Of a stretch of DNA of 64,000 nucleotides, positions 42,091 through 51,674 are shown in pieces (position 1 is the first letter of the stretch; every line of letters begins with the position of its first letter). Source of the DNA: Burkholderia latens (GTDB lineage: Bacteria > Pseudomonadota > Gammaproteobacteria > Burkholderiales > Burkholderiaceae); contig NZ_CP013438.1 in NCBI RefSeq assembly GCF_001718795.1, positions 930,001 through 994,000 on the forward strand, in the 5' to 3' direction. The notes beneath the pieces are model-generated. The model was given only the letters and a program-made list of their open reading frames with translations, was not told the origin of the DNA and did not search any database. Both the position numbers and the translations under genes were made by a program.

Positions 42091-43182
42091 TCAGAACCGC
42101 TGCTGAATCCCTGCCGTCACGCCGACCTGCGTCGTGCCGTACCCCGCGAAATCGCGCGACACGCCCACCTTCTGGTCGTGTTTCGCGATCGCGAACGCGC
42201 CGGCCGCATACAGCACCGTGCGCTTCGACAGCGCGTAATTCGCGCGCATCGACACCAGTGTCGGATCGGCATCGCTGCCGCCCTTGATGTTCTGGTGATA
42301 GACGGCCGCGATCAGCGAAAACGCCGGCGTGAACTGGTACGACCCGCCGAGCCAGTACATGTCGCTCAACTGGTTCGACGCGCTCGTGTGATACGTGCGC
42401 CGATAGTTCCGATAGCCCGCCATCGCCTTCAGCTTGCCGAAGTCGTAGCTCAGGCCCGCGTGAATGCCCTGGATGTAGTTCACGGTATCGGCCGGCGTCA
42501 CGCTGTCGGCCGCGCCGTTCTGCCGGTCGAACGTGACGACGGCGGCGAACGGGCCGGTCTCGTAACCAAGCGCGAAGTCGTACTTCGAGCTGGTCTTGAC
42601 GCTGCCCGGCACGTTGCCGAAGCCGTAAAGCGCGCCGAACTTCACGCCGCTGAATTCGCCGTCGTAGCGCACCGCGTTCGACGAACGTGTAAAGAGGCCG
42701 TCCTTGCGGCCGCCCGTCGCCATCGACGACGTCGCCCACGAGTAGTTCTGCGCGTAGCCCATCGGGTCGAACGGCAGCATGTAGTCGTACGTGACGGTGT
42801 AGTTGCGGCCGAGCGTCAGCTCGCCCCATTTGCCTTTCAGTCCGACCGTCGCGCGCCGCGCAAAGATCGAGTCGGGGCCGTCGTCGAACGCGCCGTTCGC
42901 GAGATCGATCCCGCTTTCGAGGCGGAACACGGCCTTCAGTCCGCCACCGAGGTCCTCGACGCCGCGCAGGCCCCAGCGCGACGTATTCTTGTTGCCGGAC
43001 TTCAGCTTGACGGAACTGCCGCCCTCGGGCGCAGCATGATTCGTGTACTCGATACCGGCATCCATGATCCCGTACATCGTGACCGACGACTGCGCGTGCG
43101 CGGCGCCGGCCGCGAGGCCGACGGCGACGGCCGATCCGGTCAGGACGGCAGTGCGACGGGAACGTTCTGCGCGTGATTTCAT
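42091..43182 (-). CDS. Gram-negative general porin (OmpC/Omp32-type)
   Basis: 363 aa trimeric beta-barrel porin. A signal peptide ends at AHAQ (~residue 30), followed by SSVTMYGIMDAGIEYTNHA, the standard first strand of Burkholderia porins. SRWGLRGVEDLGGGLKAVFRLE, RRATVGLKGKWGELTLGRNY and a C-terminal Phe (GIQQRF) for outer-membrane insertion are present. AGGAGA precedes ATG at normal spacing. Substrate preference unknown; adjacent to an ABC importer on the same strand. Confidence 0.93.
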   Translation of the reverse strand: MKSRAERSRRTAVLTGSAVAVGLAAGAAHAQSSVTMYGIMDAGIEYTNHAAPEGGSSVKLKSGNKNTSRWGLRGVEDLGGGLKAVFRLESGIDLANGAFDDGPDSIFARRATVGLKGKWGELTLGRNYTVTYDYMLPFDPMGYAQNYSWATSSMATGGRKDGLFTRSSNAVRYDGEFSGVKFGALYGFGNVPGSVKTSSKYDFALGYETGPFAAVVTFDRQNGAADSVTPADTVNYIQGIHAGLSYDFGKLKAMAGYRNYRRTYHTSASNQLSDMYWLGGSYQFTPAFSLIAAVYHQNIKGGSDADPTLVSMRANYALSKRTVLYAAGAFAIAKHDQKVGVSRDFAGYGTTQVGVTAGIQQRF

Positions 43183-43336
43183 TGACGGTGTCTCCTGGGT
43201 TGTTGTGGGTTGGTGAAGCGGATACGCGGCGCGCAGCAGCCCGCGGCGGACGCCGGTCAGCGTCCGCCGGATTCCGGTGGAAACGGGGTGCGCGCGTGAA
43301 TGCATGCGCGGCGGCCCGCAAGCCGCCGCGCCCGGG

Positions 43337-44404
43337 TCAGCCCGCTTTCGCGAACGCCCAGCAGTCGTTGGCGGGGAATTCGATCCAGTGCTTGCCGGCG
43401 GCGCGCGGCACATGGCCGAACGCGCGCAGACGCATCTCGCCGCAATGAAACAGGTATTCCCAGCGGTCGCCGAGATACATCGACGTGACGAGGTCGGCCT
43501 GCAGACGGTTCGCGCCCGGGCCGTCGGCCACCTGCACGCGCTCGAGACGGATCACTGCCTGCGCGTCCTGGCCGGGCGCGAACGCGTCGCGCGCGAGCGC
43601 CTGCAATTCCCAGCCGTCGCCGGCGAGCGTCACGCGTTCGCCGTCGACTGCGGCCACGCGCGCGTCGATGCGGTTGTTGCTGCCCATGAACTCGGCCGTA
43701 TACAGCGAGCGCGGTGCGCCGTAAAGCTCGGCCGGCGTGCCTTCCTGCTCGATGCGGCCGTTGCGCAGCAGCAGGATGCGGTCGGACATCGCCATCGCTT
43801 CGGTCTGATCGTGCGTGACGCACAGCGCGGACAGCCCGAGCGACACGATCAGCTCGCGCAGCCATGCGCGCGCTTCCTCGCGCAGTTTCGCATCGAGGTT
43901 CGACAGCGGCTCGTCGAGCAGGATCACCGGCGGGTTGTAGACGAGCGCACGCGCGATTGCGACGCGCTGCTGCTGACCGCCGGACAGCTGGTGCGGAAAG
44001 CGTTCGGCAAGATGGCCGAGGCCGAGCTGGTCGAGCGCGGTCTGCACGCGGCGCTTTTGCTCGGCAGGCGCGACGCGGCGCAGCTTGAGGCCGTAGCCGA
44101 CGTTGTCGGCGACGGTGCGGTGCGGCCACAGCGCGTACGACTGGAACACGAGGCCGAGCGAGCGCTGTTCGACGGGCAGGTCGATGCGTTGCGCGCCGTC
44201 GAAGAACACGCGGTCGTCGAGCTGGATGCGTCCGTCGGACGGCTGTTCGAGGCCGGCTACCGCGCGCAGCAGCGTGGTCTTGCCGCTGCCGGACGCACCG
44301 AGCAGGCACACGACTTCGCCAGCCTTCAGTTCGAACGACACGCCCTTGAGGATCGGGTTTGCGCCATAGCTGAGGTGCAGATCGTCGACGATGAGCTTAT
44401 CCAT
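43337..44404 (-). CDS. ABC transporter ATPase (FbpC/PotA-type)
   Basis: 355 aa. Walker A GASGSGKTT near residue 36, signature LSGGQQQRVAIARAL, Walker B VILLDEPLSNLDA, switch His in CVTHDQTEA. A C-terminal TOBE-like regulatory domain follows residue 240. Starts inside the permease stop (8-bp overlap). Related importers carry ferric iron, 2-aminoethylphosphonate, spermidine or phosphoglycerate; the sequence does not settle which. Confidence 0.92.
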   Translation of the reverse strand: MDKLIVDDLHLSYGANPILKGVSFELKAGEVVCLLGASGSGKTTLLRAVAGLEQPSDGRIQLDDRVFFDGAQRIDLPVEQRSLGLVFQSYALWPHRTVADNVGYGLKLRRVAPAEQKRRVQTALDQLGLGHLAERFPHQLSGGQQQRVAIARALVYNPPVILLDEPLSNLDAKLREEARAWLRELIVSLGLSALCVTHDQTEAMAMSDRILLLRNGRIEQEGTPAELYGAPRSLYTAEFMGSNNRIDARVAAVDGERVTLAGDGWELQALARDAFAPGQDAQAVIRLERVQVADGPGANRLQADLVTSMYLGDRWEYLFHCGEMRLRAFGHVPRAAGKHWIEFPANDCWAFAKAG

Positions 44405-46169
44405 GAAGTTTCACTCCGAAGCGCAGGGCCACGCCGAGACCGGCGCCGACCATCGCGATGTTGATGACAGAGAGCGCGGCGACCTGGTCGACGGCACCGG
44501 TCGCCCACAGCGACACGAGCAGCGCGCCGATCACTTCGGTGCCGGGCGACAGCAGGTAGACGGCGGTCGAGTATTCGCGCTCGAAGATCATGAAGATCAG
44601 GAGCCAAGCGGCGAGCAGGCCGAAGCGCACGAGCGGCAGCGTCACGTCGAGCGACACGCGGCTGCGCGTGGCGCCGACGCTGCGGCCGGCTTCCTCCAGT
44701 TCGGGGCCGACCTGCAGCAGCGCGCTCTGGATGAGCCGCATCCCGTACGCGAGCCACACGACCGTGTACGCGATCCAGATGCTCCACATCGAGTTCTTCA
44801 GCTCGCGCAGGCCCGGCACGAACAGGAAGATCCACAGGAACGCGAGACCGGCGAGCAGGCCCGGCACCGCGCGCGGCAGCAGCACGAGGTAGTCGAGCAG
44901 TTTCGTCGCCCAGTCGTGGCGGCGGTGGCCGGCGAATGCGACGAGCGAGTAGAAGCCGATCGCGACCGCGCCGCCGATTACGCCGATTCCGAGCGTGTTC
45001 ACGATCGCCCGCACGAGGTTGTCCTGTTCGAACAGCTCGACGAAGTTCGCGAGCGTGAGCACTTCGGCGAGCGGCACGCCTTCGCCCCAGTTCGTCACGA
45101 ACGCGCGCAGCACGATGCCGGAGATCGGCACGATCACGGTCAGCACCAGCCACAGCGAGACGATCGCGAGCGCGACCCAGCGCCACACGCCGAGCGGCAG
45201 CACCGTCGCGCGGCCGGCCTTGCCCTTCACGGTGACGAAGCGGTTCGCGGTTTTCAGCAACCGGCGTTGCAGCAGCACGAGCGGGAACGTGATCGCGACG
45301 ATGCACACGGCGACCGCGGCCATCAGGTGGTACGACGGCACGCCGAGCTTGTTGGTCAGCTTGTACAGGTACGTCGCGAGCACGAGATGGCCTTCCGGAT
45401 CGCCGAGCACGAGCGGCAGCCCGAACACCTCGAAGCCGAGGAAGAACACGAGCACGCCGGCGAACAGCAGTGCGGGCATCGTCATCGGCAGGCTCACGTC
45501 GAGCGCGACGCGGAACGGGCGGGCGCCCGTCACGCGAGCGGCTTCCTCGACGTCCGAGCCGAGGTTGCGAAGCGCGGCCGACGAATACAGATACACGTGC
45601 GGCACGTGCGTGAGGCCGACGATCAGCGTGATCGCGAAGATCGAGTAGACGTTCCACGGCACGTTCTGAACCCCGAACAGTTCCTTGAACCATACGGAGT
45701 AGAAGCCGACCGGTCCGGCCGCGACCACGTAGCCGAACGCGAGCACCATCGGCGACACGAACACGGGCGTGAGCAGCAGCGGCTCGAGCCAGCGGCGGCC
45801 GGGCAGGTCGGTGCGCACCATCAGGAACGCGAGGACGCCGCCGAGCGGAATCGAGATGAACAGCATCCCGCCGGCGATGATGAACGAGTTCTTCACGGCG
45901 GACCAGAAGTCCGGATCGGCGAAGATGAAGCGGAAGCCTTCGATGCCGAGCGTCTTGTTCGCGTCGAAGAACGGCGCGGACAGCAGGCTCTGGAACAGGA
46001 TGAAACCGAGCGGCAGCGCGACCGCGACGGTGAGCACCGCGACGACGATCCAGCGCAGCATGCCGGCAAGCGGCTGCAGGTTGCTGACCGGCAGCGCGGG
46101 AATCGCGCCGCGTTGGCCGGTGGTGGGCGGAACGGCCGGCGCCGCTCCGCGTGTGCTGGTTGAAAGCAT
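44397..46169 (-). CDS. ABC transporter permease, two fused membrane domains
   Basis: 590 aa, the FbpB-type double permease: two 6-helix halves, each with an EAA loop (EEAARVTGARPFRVALDVSLP near residue 215 and EEAGRSVGATRSRVSLDVTLP near 500). Replaces a heterodimer of permeases. Overlaps the ATPase start by 8 bp; 130 bp downstream of the binding-protein gene, so the three form one operon. Confidence 0.93.
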   Translation of the reverse strand: MLSTSTRGAAPAVPPTTGQRGAIPALPVSNLQPLAGMLRWIVVAVLTVAVALPLGFILFQSLLSAPFFDANKTLGIEGFRFIFADPDFWSAVKNSFIIAGGMLFISIPLGGVLAFLMVRTDLPGRRWLEPLLLTPVFVSPMVLAFGYVVAAGPVGFYSVWFKELFGVQNVPWNVYSIFAITLIVGLTHVPHVYLYSSAALRNLGSDVEEAARVTGARPFRVALDVSLPMTMPALLFAGVLVFFLGFEVFGLPLVLGDPEGHLVLATYLYKLTNKLGVPSYHLMAAVAVCIVAITFPLVLLQRRLLKTANRFVTVKGKAGRATVLPLGVWRWVALAIVSLWLVLTVIVPISGIVLRAFVTNWGEGVPLAEVLTLANFVELFEQDNLVRAIVNTLGIGVIGGAVAIGFYSLVAFAGHRRHDWATKLLDYLVLLPRAVPGLLAGLAFLWIFLFVPGLRELKNSMWSIWIAYTVVWLAYGMRLIQSALLQVGPELEEAGRSVGATRSRVSLDVTLPLVRFGLLAAWLLIFMIFEREYSTAVYLLSPGTEVIGALLVSLWATGAVDQVAALSVINIAMVGAGLGVALRFGVKLHG

Positions 46170-46299
46170 GAGTTCGCCCCTGCGGCCATCCGGATGGCCG
46201 CCTCAAGGAAGTCGGTAAGGGGAAGGGGGGCCGCCCGCGCGGCGTGCGGCGTGCAGCGGGCGGCCGTTGGCTGTGGACGGGCCGAAGCCGGTCAGCGGA

Positions 46300-47403
46300 T
46301 CAGCTCTTGATCGCCTGCTGCCATTGCTTCAAAAACGCGAGTCGCTTCGACTGATCGAGATAGACGAGCAGGCCGGTGCCGATCGGGATCGGCTTCAGCG
46401 AATCGCCGAGCTCCTTCGTGAGGCTCGCGGCCGACGTTTCGCCGGCCACGTCCGTGCGGATCGCGTACAGGTTCGCCTGGTTTGCGATCAGCGTCTGCCC
46501 GCGTTTGGACAGCAGGTAGTCGACCCACAGCTTCGCTGCGTTCGGGTTCTTCGCCTTCTTCGAAATCGTGGCCAGGCGGCTCACGACCTGCGTGTAGTCC
46601 TTCGGGAAGACATAGCCGATCGACTTGTCCTTCTTCGCCTTCGCGTACGCATACGAGCCGATGATGTTGTAGCCGATCAGGTTCTCGCCCGACGAGATGC
46701 GCTCCATCATCGCGCCGGTGCTCGACTGCAGCTTCGGACCGGTTGCGCCGATCGCCTTCACGAGTTCCCACGTAACCTTCTCGTTCAGGTGCGCGTCCTG
46801 CGTCAGCGCGTTGAAGCCGACGCCGGATTTCTCGACGTCGTATGTCGTCAGCTTGCCCTTGAACTTGTCGGGTTGCGACGTGAGCAGCTTGATCAGGTCG
46901 GTGCGCGTCTTCGGCACCTCGTTCTCAGGAATCAGGCGTTTGTTGTAGACGATCGCGAGCGGCTCGAACGTCGTGCCGTACGCCTGCTTCTGGTATTGCG
47001 CCCATTGCGGCACGTTCGCGCTTTCCGGCGAATCGTACGACGCCATCAGGCCGTCGTTGACGAGCTTGACCTGCAGATCCATCGCCGAGCTCCACAGCAC
47101 GTCGGCGCTGGTGCTGCTCGCCGCGTTTTCGCTGATGTAGCGGTTGTACAGCTCGGTGCTGTTCATGTCGTTGTACTCGACCTTCACCCCGTACAGGCTT
47201 TCGAAGTCCTTGATCAGCGGGCGCACGAGGCCCGTGTCGGTCGTCGAGTAGACGATCAGCTTGCCTTCCTTCTTCGCGGCGTCGACGACGCCCTGGTAGT
47301 TACCCGGATATCCGGCCGGAACCTGTGCGGCGGCGCCGCCGGCTGCGGTGCCCAGGACGATCGTCAGCGCGAGGGCGAGCTGCTTCGGTGCAAAAAACGG
47401 CAT
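46300..47403 (-). CDS. Periplasmic substrate-binding protein (FbpA/AEP-type family 1)
   Basis: 367 aa. A signal peptide ends near residue 25 (GGAAAQ). Family 1 extracellular-binding fold: EGKLIVYSTTDTGLVRPLIKDFE, DVLWSSAMDLQVKLV, and YGTTFEPLAIVYNK. The ferric-binding tyrosine pair of FbpA is not clearly present, so iron is not assured; 2-aminoethylphosphonate or a tricarboxylate-like ligand is possible given the TctDE-like regulators divergent from it. GGAGGA lies before ATG 47403. Confidence 0.88.
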   Translation of the reverse strand: MPFFAPKQLALALTIVLGTAAGGAAAQVPAGYPGNYQGVVDAAKKEGKLIVYSTTDTGLVRPLIKDFESLYGVKVEYNDMNSTELYNRYISENAASSTSADVLWSSAMDLQVKLVNDGLMASYDSPESANVPQWAQYQKQAYGTTFEPLAIVYNKRLIPENEVPKTRTDLIKLLTSQPDKFKGKLTTYDVEKSGVGFNALTQDAHLNEKVTWELVKAIGATGPKLQSSTGAMMERISSGENLIGYNIIGSYAYAKAKKDKSIGYVFPKDYTQVVSRLATISKKAKNPNAAKLWVDYLLSKRGQTLIANQANLYAIRTDVAGETSAASLTKELGDSLKPIPIGTGLLVYLDQSKRLAFLKQWQQAIKS

Positions 47404-47462
47404 GTCTTCCTCCAGTTACGCGTGTGTGTTGTTCGAATGACGCGGATGGTAATTGCGGCGCA

Positions 47463-47479
47463 CTTTCAGCCTGCTTTCA
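47463..47479. promoter_or_regulatory. Direct repeat CTTTCA-N5-CTTTCA
   Basis: Two CTTTCA copies start 11 bp apart (47463 and 47474), about one helical turn, in the divergent region between the binding-protein and response-regulator genes. This is the arrangement OmpR/TctD-type regulators bind as tandem dimers. Probably the operator of the adjacent response regulator. Confidence 0.45.
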
Positions 47480-47528
47480 TTTCGGTTCACAATAGCAGCC
47501 TTTGTGTCATGGATTTCCCGAGGTCCCC

Positions 47529-48203
47529 ATGCGTGTGCTGCTCGTCGAAGACAACCCGAACCTGGCGCAGTCGTTGAACGACGCGCTGAGTGCCGCGCGT
47601 TTCGCGGTCGACCACATGGCGGACGGGGAGGCGGCGGATCACGTGCTGCGCACGCAGGACTACGCGCTGGTGATTCTCGATCTCGGGCTGCCGAAGCTCG
47701 ACGGGCTCGAGGTGCTGCGGCGGCTGCGTGCGCGCCGCAATCCGGTGCCGGTGCTGATCCTCACCGCGCACGGCTCGGTCGAAGATCGCGTGAAAGGACT
47801 CGATCTCGGCGCCGACGATTATCTTGCGAAGCCGTTCGAGCTGACCGAGCTGGAGGCGCGCGCTCGCGCGCTGATCCGGCGCAGCCTCGGCCACGAACAC
47901 ACGCGCGTCGAGTGCGGGCCGCTTTCGTATGACAGTATCGACCGCAGCTTCCACCTCGCCGGCGAACCGCTGCCGCTCACGCCGCGCGAGCGTTCGGTGC
48001 TCGAGGTGCTGATTCTGCGCAACGGCCGCGCGATCAACAAGGAAACGCTGTCGGAGAAAATCTTCGGGCTCGATGAGTCGGTCAACGCGGACGCGATCGA
48101 GATTTACGTGTACCGATTGCGCAAGAAGCTGGAGAACACCGGCGTCGCGATCGTCACGCTGCGCGGGCTCGGGTATCTGCTCGAAGCGAAGGCGGTCGAA
48201 TGA
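47529..48203 (+). CDS. OmpR-family response regulator (TctD-like)
   Basis: 224 aa. Receiver domain with acidic pocket VEDN (7-9), phospho-acceptor Asp51 (VILDLGLPK) and Lys near 101 (LAKPFEL). C-terminal winged HTH with DAIEIYVYRLRKKLENTGV and the RGLGYLLE wing. Pairs with the sensor kinase that follows (ATGA overlap) and is divergent from an ABC importer operon, its likely target. Confidence 0.93.
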   Translation: MRVLLVEDNPNLAQSLNDALSAARFAVDHMADGEAADHVLRTQDYALVILDLGLPKLDGLEVLRRLRARRNPVPVLILTAHGSVEDRVKGLDLGADDYLAKPFELTELEARARALIRRSLGHEHTRVECGPLSYDSIDRSFHLAGEPLPLTPRERSVLEVLILRNGRAINKETLSEKIFGLDESVNADAIEIYVYRLRKKLENTGVAIVTLRGLGYLLEAKAVE

Positions 48204-49600
48204 CCGTGCGCCCGAACCTGCGCACGCAAGTCGCGCTGTGGCTGCTGCTGCCGTTGCTCGGGCTGCTCGCGCTCGACTCGTGGCTCACGTACCAGCGTGC
48301 GATGAGCGCCGCGCATGTCGCGTTCGACCGCACGCTGTCGTCGTCGCTGAAGTCGATCCGCGAAGGCGTGCGGCTCAACGAGGGCGAGATCGAAGTCGAC
48401 CTGCCGTATCTCGCGCTCGAAATGTTCGAGTCGGGCGACGGCGGCAAGATCTACTACCTGATTCGCGAGGACAACGGCCGCACGATCACCGGCTATCCGG
48501 ACCTGCCGCTGCCGGAGGGCGACGCCGCGCTGTTCGCGACGCGCTACTACGACGTCGTCTATCGCGGCGAGCGGTTGCGCATGGGCGCGCTGCGCGTGCC
48601 GGTGCACGACGTGCCGACCGCGCAGACGCGCATCGTGTGGGTGATGGTCGGCGAGACGATCGAGGCGCGCCAGGCGCTCGCGCGCGAGATCCTGATGGGC
48701 TCGCTGCTGCAGGAAGGGCTGCTCGTCGTGCTCGCGCTCGGCATCGTGTGGCTCGGCGTCGGGCGCGGGCTGCGTCCGCTGAACCGGCTATCCGCCACGG
48801 TGGCCGCGCGCAGCGACGGCGATCCGACGCCGCTCGACACCGGCGGCATGCCGAGCGAACTCGCGCCGCTCGTCGATTCGATCAACCAGTACATCGGCCG
48901 CACGCAGCGGATGCAGGTCGCGCGGCGGCGCTTCTTCGCGGACGCCGCCCATCAACTGAAGACGCCGCTCGCGGCCGTGCAGGCCGGCGTCGAATTGGCT
49001 TTGCGGCCCGACGAGCAGCCGCGCGTGAACGTGCATCTGCGGCGCGTGAACGGCGCGGTGCGGCAGGCCGCGAAGATCGTCCAGCAACTGCTGTCGCTGT
49101 CGCGGCTCGATTCGGACAGCGGCCACGCGGTCGCGCATCAACCGGTCGCGCTGCACCGGCTCGCGCGCAGCGTGACGCTCGACTGGTCGCCGGTTGCGCG
49201 CGCGCGCGACATCGACCTCGGATTCGAGCACGAGCCCGACGTCACCGTGCTCGGGCAGCCGGACCTGCTCGGCGAAATGATCGGCAACCTCATCGACAAC
49301 GCGATTCGTTACTCGGGCGATCGCGCGGTGATCACGGTGCGCGTGTCGCGCGACGGCGAGCATGCGCGGCTCGACGTGATCGACAACGGGCCCGGCGTCC
49401 CGGCCGGCGAGCGCGATGCGGTGTTCGAGCGCTTCCATCGCGGCAGCAAGACGCAGACGGTCGAAGGCACCGGGCTCGGGCTGTCGATCGTGCGGGAGAT
49501 CGCGCGGGTGCATCAGGGCAGCGTGACGCTCGCCGATGCGGCCGGTGGCGGGTTGATCGTGACGGTCGTGCTGCCGATCGCGCCGGCGGCTGTGCAGTAG
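48200..49600 (+). CDS. Sensor histidine kinase (TctE-like)
   Basis: 466 aa. Two membrane helices (~12-30 and ~170-190) flank a periplasmic sensing domain of the two-component-sensor N-terminal (2CSK_N/TctE) type. A HAMP-like linker is followed by the H-box AAHQLKTPLAAVQ with phospho-His near 251, then N-box NLIDNAIRY, G1 DNGPGVP and G2 GTGLGLSIV. TctE relatives sense tricarboxylates or other solutes. ATG overlaps the regulator's stop (ATGA). Confidence 0.93.
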   Translation: MTVRPNLRTQVALWLLLPLLGLLALDSWLTYQRAMSAAHVAFDRTLSSSLKSIREGVRLNEGEIEVDLPYLALEMFESGDGGKIYYLIREDNGRTITGYPDLPLPEGDAALFATRYYDVVYRGERLRMGALRVPVHDVPTAQTRIVWVMVGETIEARQALAREILMGSLLQEGLLVVLALGIVWLGVGRGLRPLNRLSATVAARSDGDPTPLDTGGMPSELAPLVDSINQYIGRTQRMQVARRRFFADAAHQLKTPLAAVQAGVELALRPDEQPRVNVHLRRVNGAVRQAAKIVQQLLSLSRLDSDSGHAVAHQPVALHRLARSVTLDWSPVARARDIDLGFEHEPDVTVLGQPDLLGEMIGNLIDNAIRYSGDRAVITVRVSRDGEHARLDVIDNGPGVPAGERDAVFERFHRGSKTQTVEGTGLGLSIVREIARVHQGSVTLADAAGGGLIVTVVLPIAPAAVQ

Positions 49601-49684
49601 CGCGGCCGCTTCGGTCGGGCGCGCAAACCGCGCTGAACGGTTGCGGTAGCGGCGGCGCGAACGATGCGCCGTCCGCCGCCATGC

Positions 49685-50551
49685 TCAGTCGCCGAAGCCG
49701 ATTTCCGCTTCGACGGATTGTCCGACTTCGAGCCACGCGCCCGCACCTTCGACGACGATTGCATTGATGCCGAACGTCAGCGCATTGTCATAGTTCGGAT
49801 TCGCGCGATACGTCTGCATCGTGTCGGTCGGCTCGTGCGGCCATGCCGGATTCGGTGCGCCGGTCACCTGATCGATCGTCGGCATCGGGCAGCGCGTGCA
49901 CAGCTTCACGAGACGCAGCCGCACGCGTGTCGTGCCTTCGGCGTCGAGATGTTCGACGAAATCCTCTTCATACGCGTCCAGGTCGGACACGACGATGTTC
50001 GGACGGAAGCGGTTCATCGGAATCGCCGGCGCGCCTTTCGCGACGAGCCTCGCATTCAGGTCGTCGAGCGATGCCTGGCCGATCACGAGCAGCGGATACC
50101 CATCCGCGAACTGCGTGTGCGTATCGACGTCGCCGGTCCACTTGCGGTTGCAGCCGCGGCGCGCGTCGGCACTGAAGCGCGCGAGCTTCAATGGCGTGCC
50201 GAGGAATTCGGTGAGCCACGCGGCGGTCTCGGCGCCCGTGTCGATCGCGTCGACGGTGTCGCGCCACACGGTCGCGGCCATCTTCGGCGTGGCGGGCGTC
50301 GCGTCACCGTCGAGCGGCGTGCGGATCTCCGGCATGCCCGGCGCGTTCAATACCAATGCGTCGCTGTCGAGCGCGGTGCGGATCAGCGCGAGCCGCGGGT
50401 GCGTGCGCTGCGTGATCATCATTCCGTCCGGGGTCGTGATCAGCCAGTGGCGGTCGTATGCGAGGCCCGTTTCGAGCAGTTGCGCGCGCGGCAGTGCGAT
50501 GCCCGCGCAGGATTTGATCGGGTAGACGAAGAGTTCGGAGATGGCTGGCAT
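49685..50551 (-). CDS. MOSC-domain protein (YcbX-like)
   Basis: 288 aa. An N-terminal beta-barrel (MPAISELFVYPIKSCAGIALP) and a C-terminal MOSC domain with NRFRPNIVV and the conserved Cys in LVKLCTRCPMPTID that is thought to bind molybdenum cofactor or sulfur. YcbX-type proteins reduce N-hydroxylated compounds. No ferredoxin domain is fused here. Start at 50551; the frame extends five codons farther. Confidence 0.9.
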   Translation of the reverse strand: MPAISELFVYPIKSCAGIALPRAQLLETGLAYDRHWLITTPDGMMITQRTHPRLALIRTALDSDALVLNAPGMPEIRTPLDGDATPATPKMAATVWRDTVDAIDTGAETAAWLTEFLGTPLKLARFSADARRGCNRKWTGDVDTHTQFADGYPLLVIGQASLDDLNARLVAKGAPAIPMNRFRPNIVVSDLDAYEEDFVEHLDAEGTTRVRLRLVKLCTRCPMPTIDQVTGAPNPAWPHEPTDTMQTYRANPNYDNALTFGINAIVVEGAGAWLEVGQSVEAEIGFGD

Positions 50552-50674
50552 GACGCTGGCTGACACGGACGGGATGATCGAATCGCGATTGTGCCAGATC
50601 GTGCGAAAGCCGTTTGGGCGGTTGTGCGCGGCCGGTGCGGGATCGCGCGCGGCGGCTGCGGGGGCGCCGGCGCA

Positions 50675-51637
50675 TCACGCCAGCGGAAAGCCGAGGTCGA
50701 ATGTCGTGCGCACGTCGAGCGGCTGGCGCAACAGTCCCGCCTTCAGATAGAAATCGGCGGTGCGCTGCTGCTCCGCGATCACGGTTGCATCGATCGGTTG
50801 CCAGCGCGTGCGCCGGCGCTCGAACTGCAGCTTCGCGGCGGCCGGCGGAATGCCGATGATGCGCGCGAGCGCCGCGGAATACGCATCGACGTGCCGGTAC
50901 GACCACGTTTGCGCGCGCACGACGCGCTGCACGAAGTCGCGCAGCACGTCGCGCTTCGACGCAATCGCCGCGTCGGTCGCCGCCACGTAGCTGAGGCCCG
51001 ACCACAACCCGCGTCCGTTGACGAGCACGCGCGCGCGGCCGCTCGTTTCGGCGAGCGCGGTATAGGGTTCCCACGTCGCCCATGCGTCGATCGAACCGGT
51101 TGCAAGCGCAAGCATCGTGTCGGCTGGCGGCAGGAACCGGAACGACACGGCGTCCGGCGGCAGGCCGGCCGCGTCGAGCGCCTTAAGCGTGACGAAATGG
51201 CCGATCGAGCCGCGCGTGGTGCCGATGCGCTTGCCTTTCAGGTCGGCGGCATCCTTCAGCGTCGCATCGGGCCGCACGAGCAGTGCGGTGCCGTACGGGT
51301 CGGAACGGTTCGCGCCGATCACCTTGATGCGCGCGCCCGATGCGAGCGCGAAGATCACCGGCGCATCGCCGATCGGCCCGCAGTCGACGGCCGCCGCATT
51401 CAGCGCTTCGGCGAGCGGCGCTGCGGCCGGGAACTCGGTCCACGCGATGTCGTAGGCGAGGCCGTTCAGCTCGCCGGCGGCTTCGAGCAGCGCGCGCAGC
51501 CCGCCTTTCTGGTCGCCGGCCCGCAGCAGCGGGCGCGGGCCGGATTGCGCGTGCACCGCGGCCGGCGCGGCGCCGACGGTGGCGACGGCGGCGAGGGCGC
51601 TGGCTTGTGCGAGGAAGTGGCGTCGGGTCGGATTCAT
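50675..51637 (-). CDS. SsuA-like sulfonate/nitrate-type binding protein
   Basis: 320 aa. A signal peptide (MNPTRRHFLAQASALAAVATVGA) with a possible Tat-like RRHF. Fold as in SsuA/NrtA: AEALNAAAVDCGPIGDAPVIFALASG, GKRIGTTRGSIGHFVTLKAL and a WEPYTALAE segment. Last gene of a minus-strand operon with its own ABC ATPase and permease upstream, beside a second binding protein at 54821; sulfonate or sulfate-ester uptake is likely from the neighbours. Confidence 0.9.
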   Translation of the reverse strand: MNPTRRHFLAQASALAAVATVGAAPAAVHAQSGPRPLLRAGDQKGGLRALLEAAGELNGLAYDIAWTEFPAAAPLAEALNAAAVDCGPIGDAPVIFALASGARIKVIGANRSDPYGTALLVRPDATLKDAADLKGKRIGTTRGSIGHFVTLKALDAAGLPPDAVSFRFLPPADTMLALATGSIDAWATWEPYTALAETSGRARVLVNGRGLWSGLSYVAATDAAIASKRDVLRDFVQRVVRAQTWSYRHVDAYSAALARIIGIPPAAAKLQFERRRTRWQPIDATVIAEQQRTADFYLKAGLLRQPLDVRTTFDLGFPLA

Positions 51638-51674
51638 CGTGTCGTTCGATCGGTCGGGGATACGGTTCAAGGAT

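Noticed and set aside
46300..49600. Calling the ABC importer a ferric iron system
   Set aside because: No Fur-box-like sequence in the divergent region and no clear iron-binding tyrosine pair; substrate left open.
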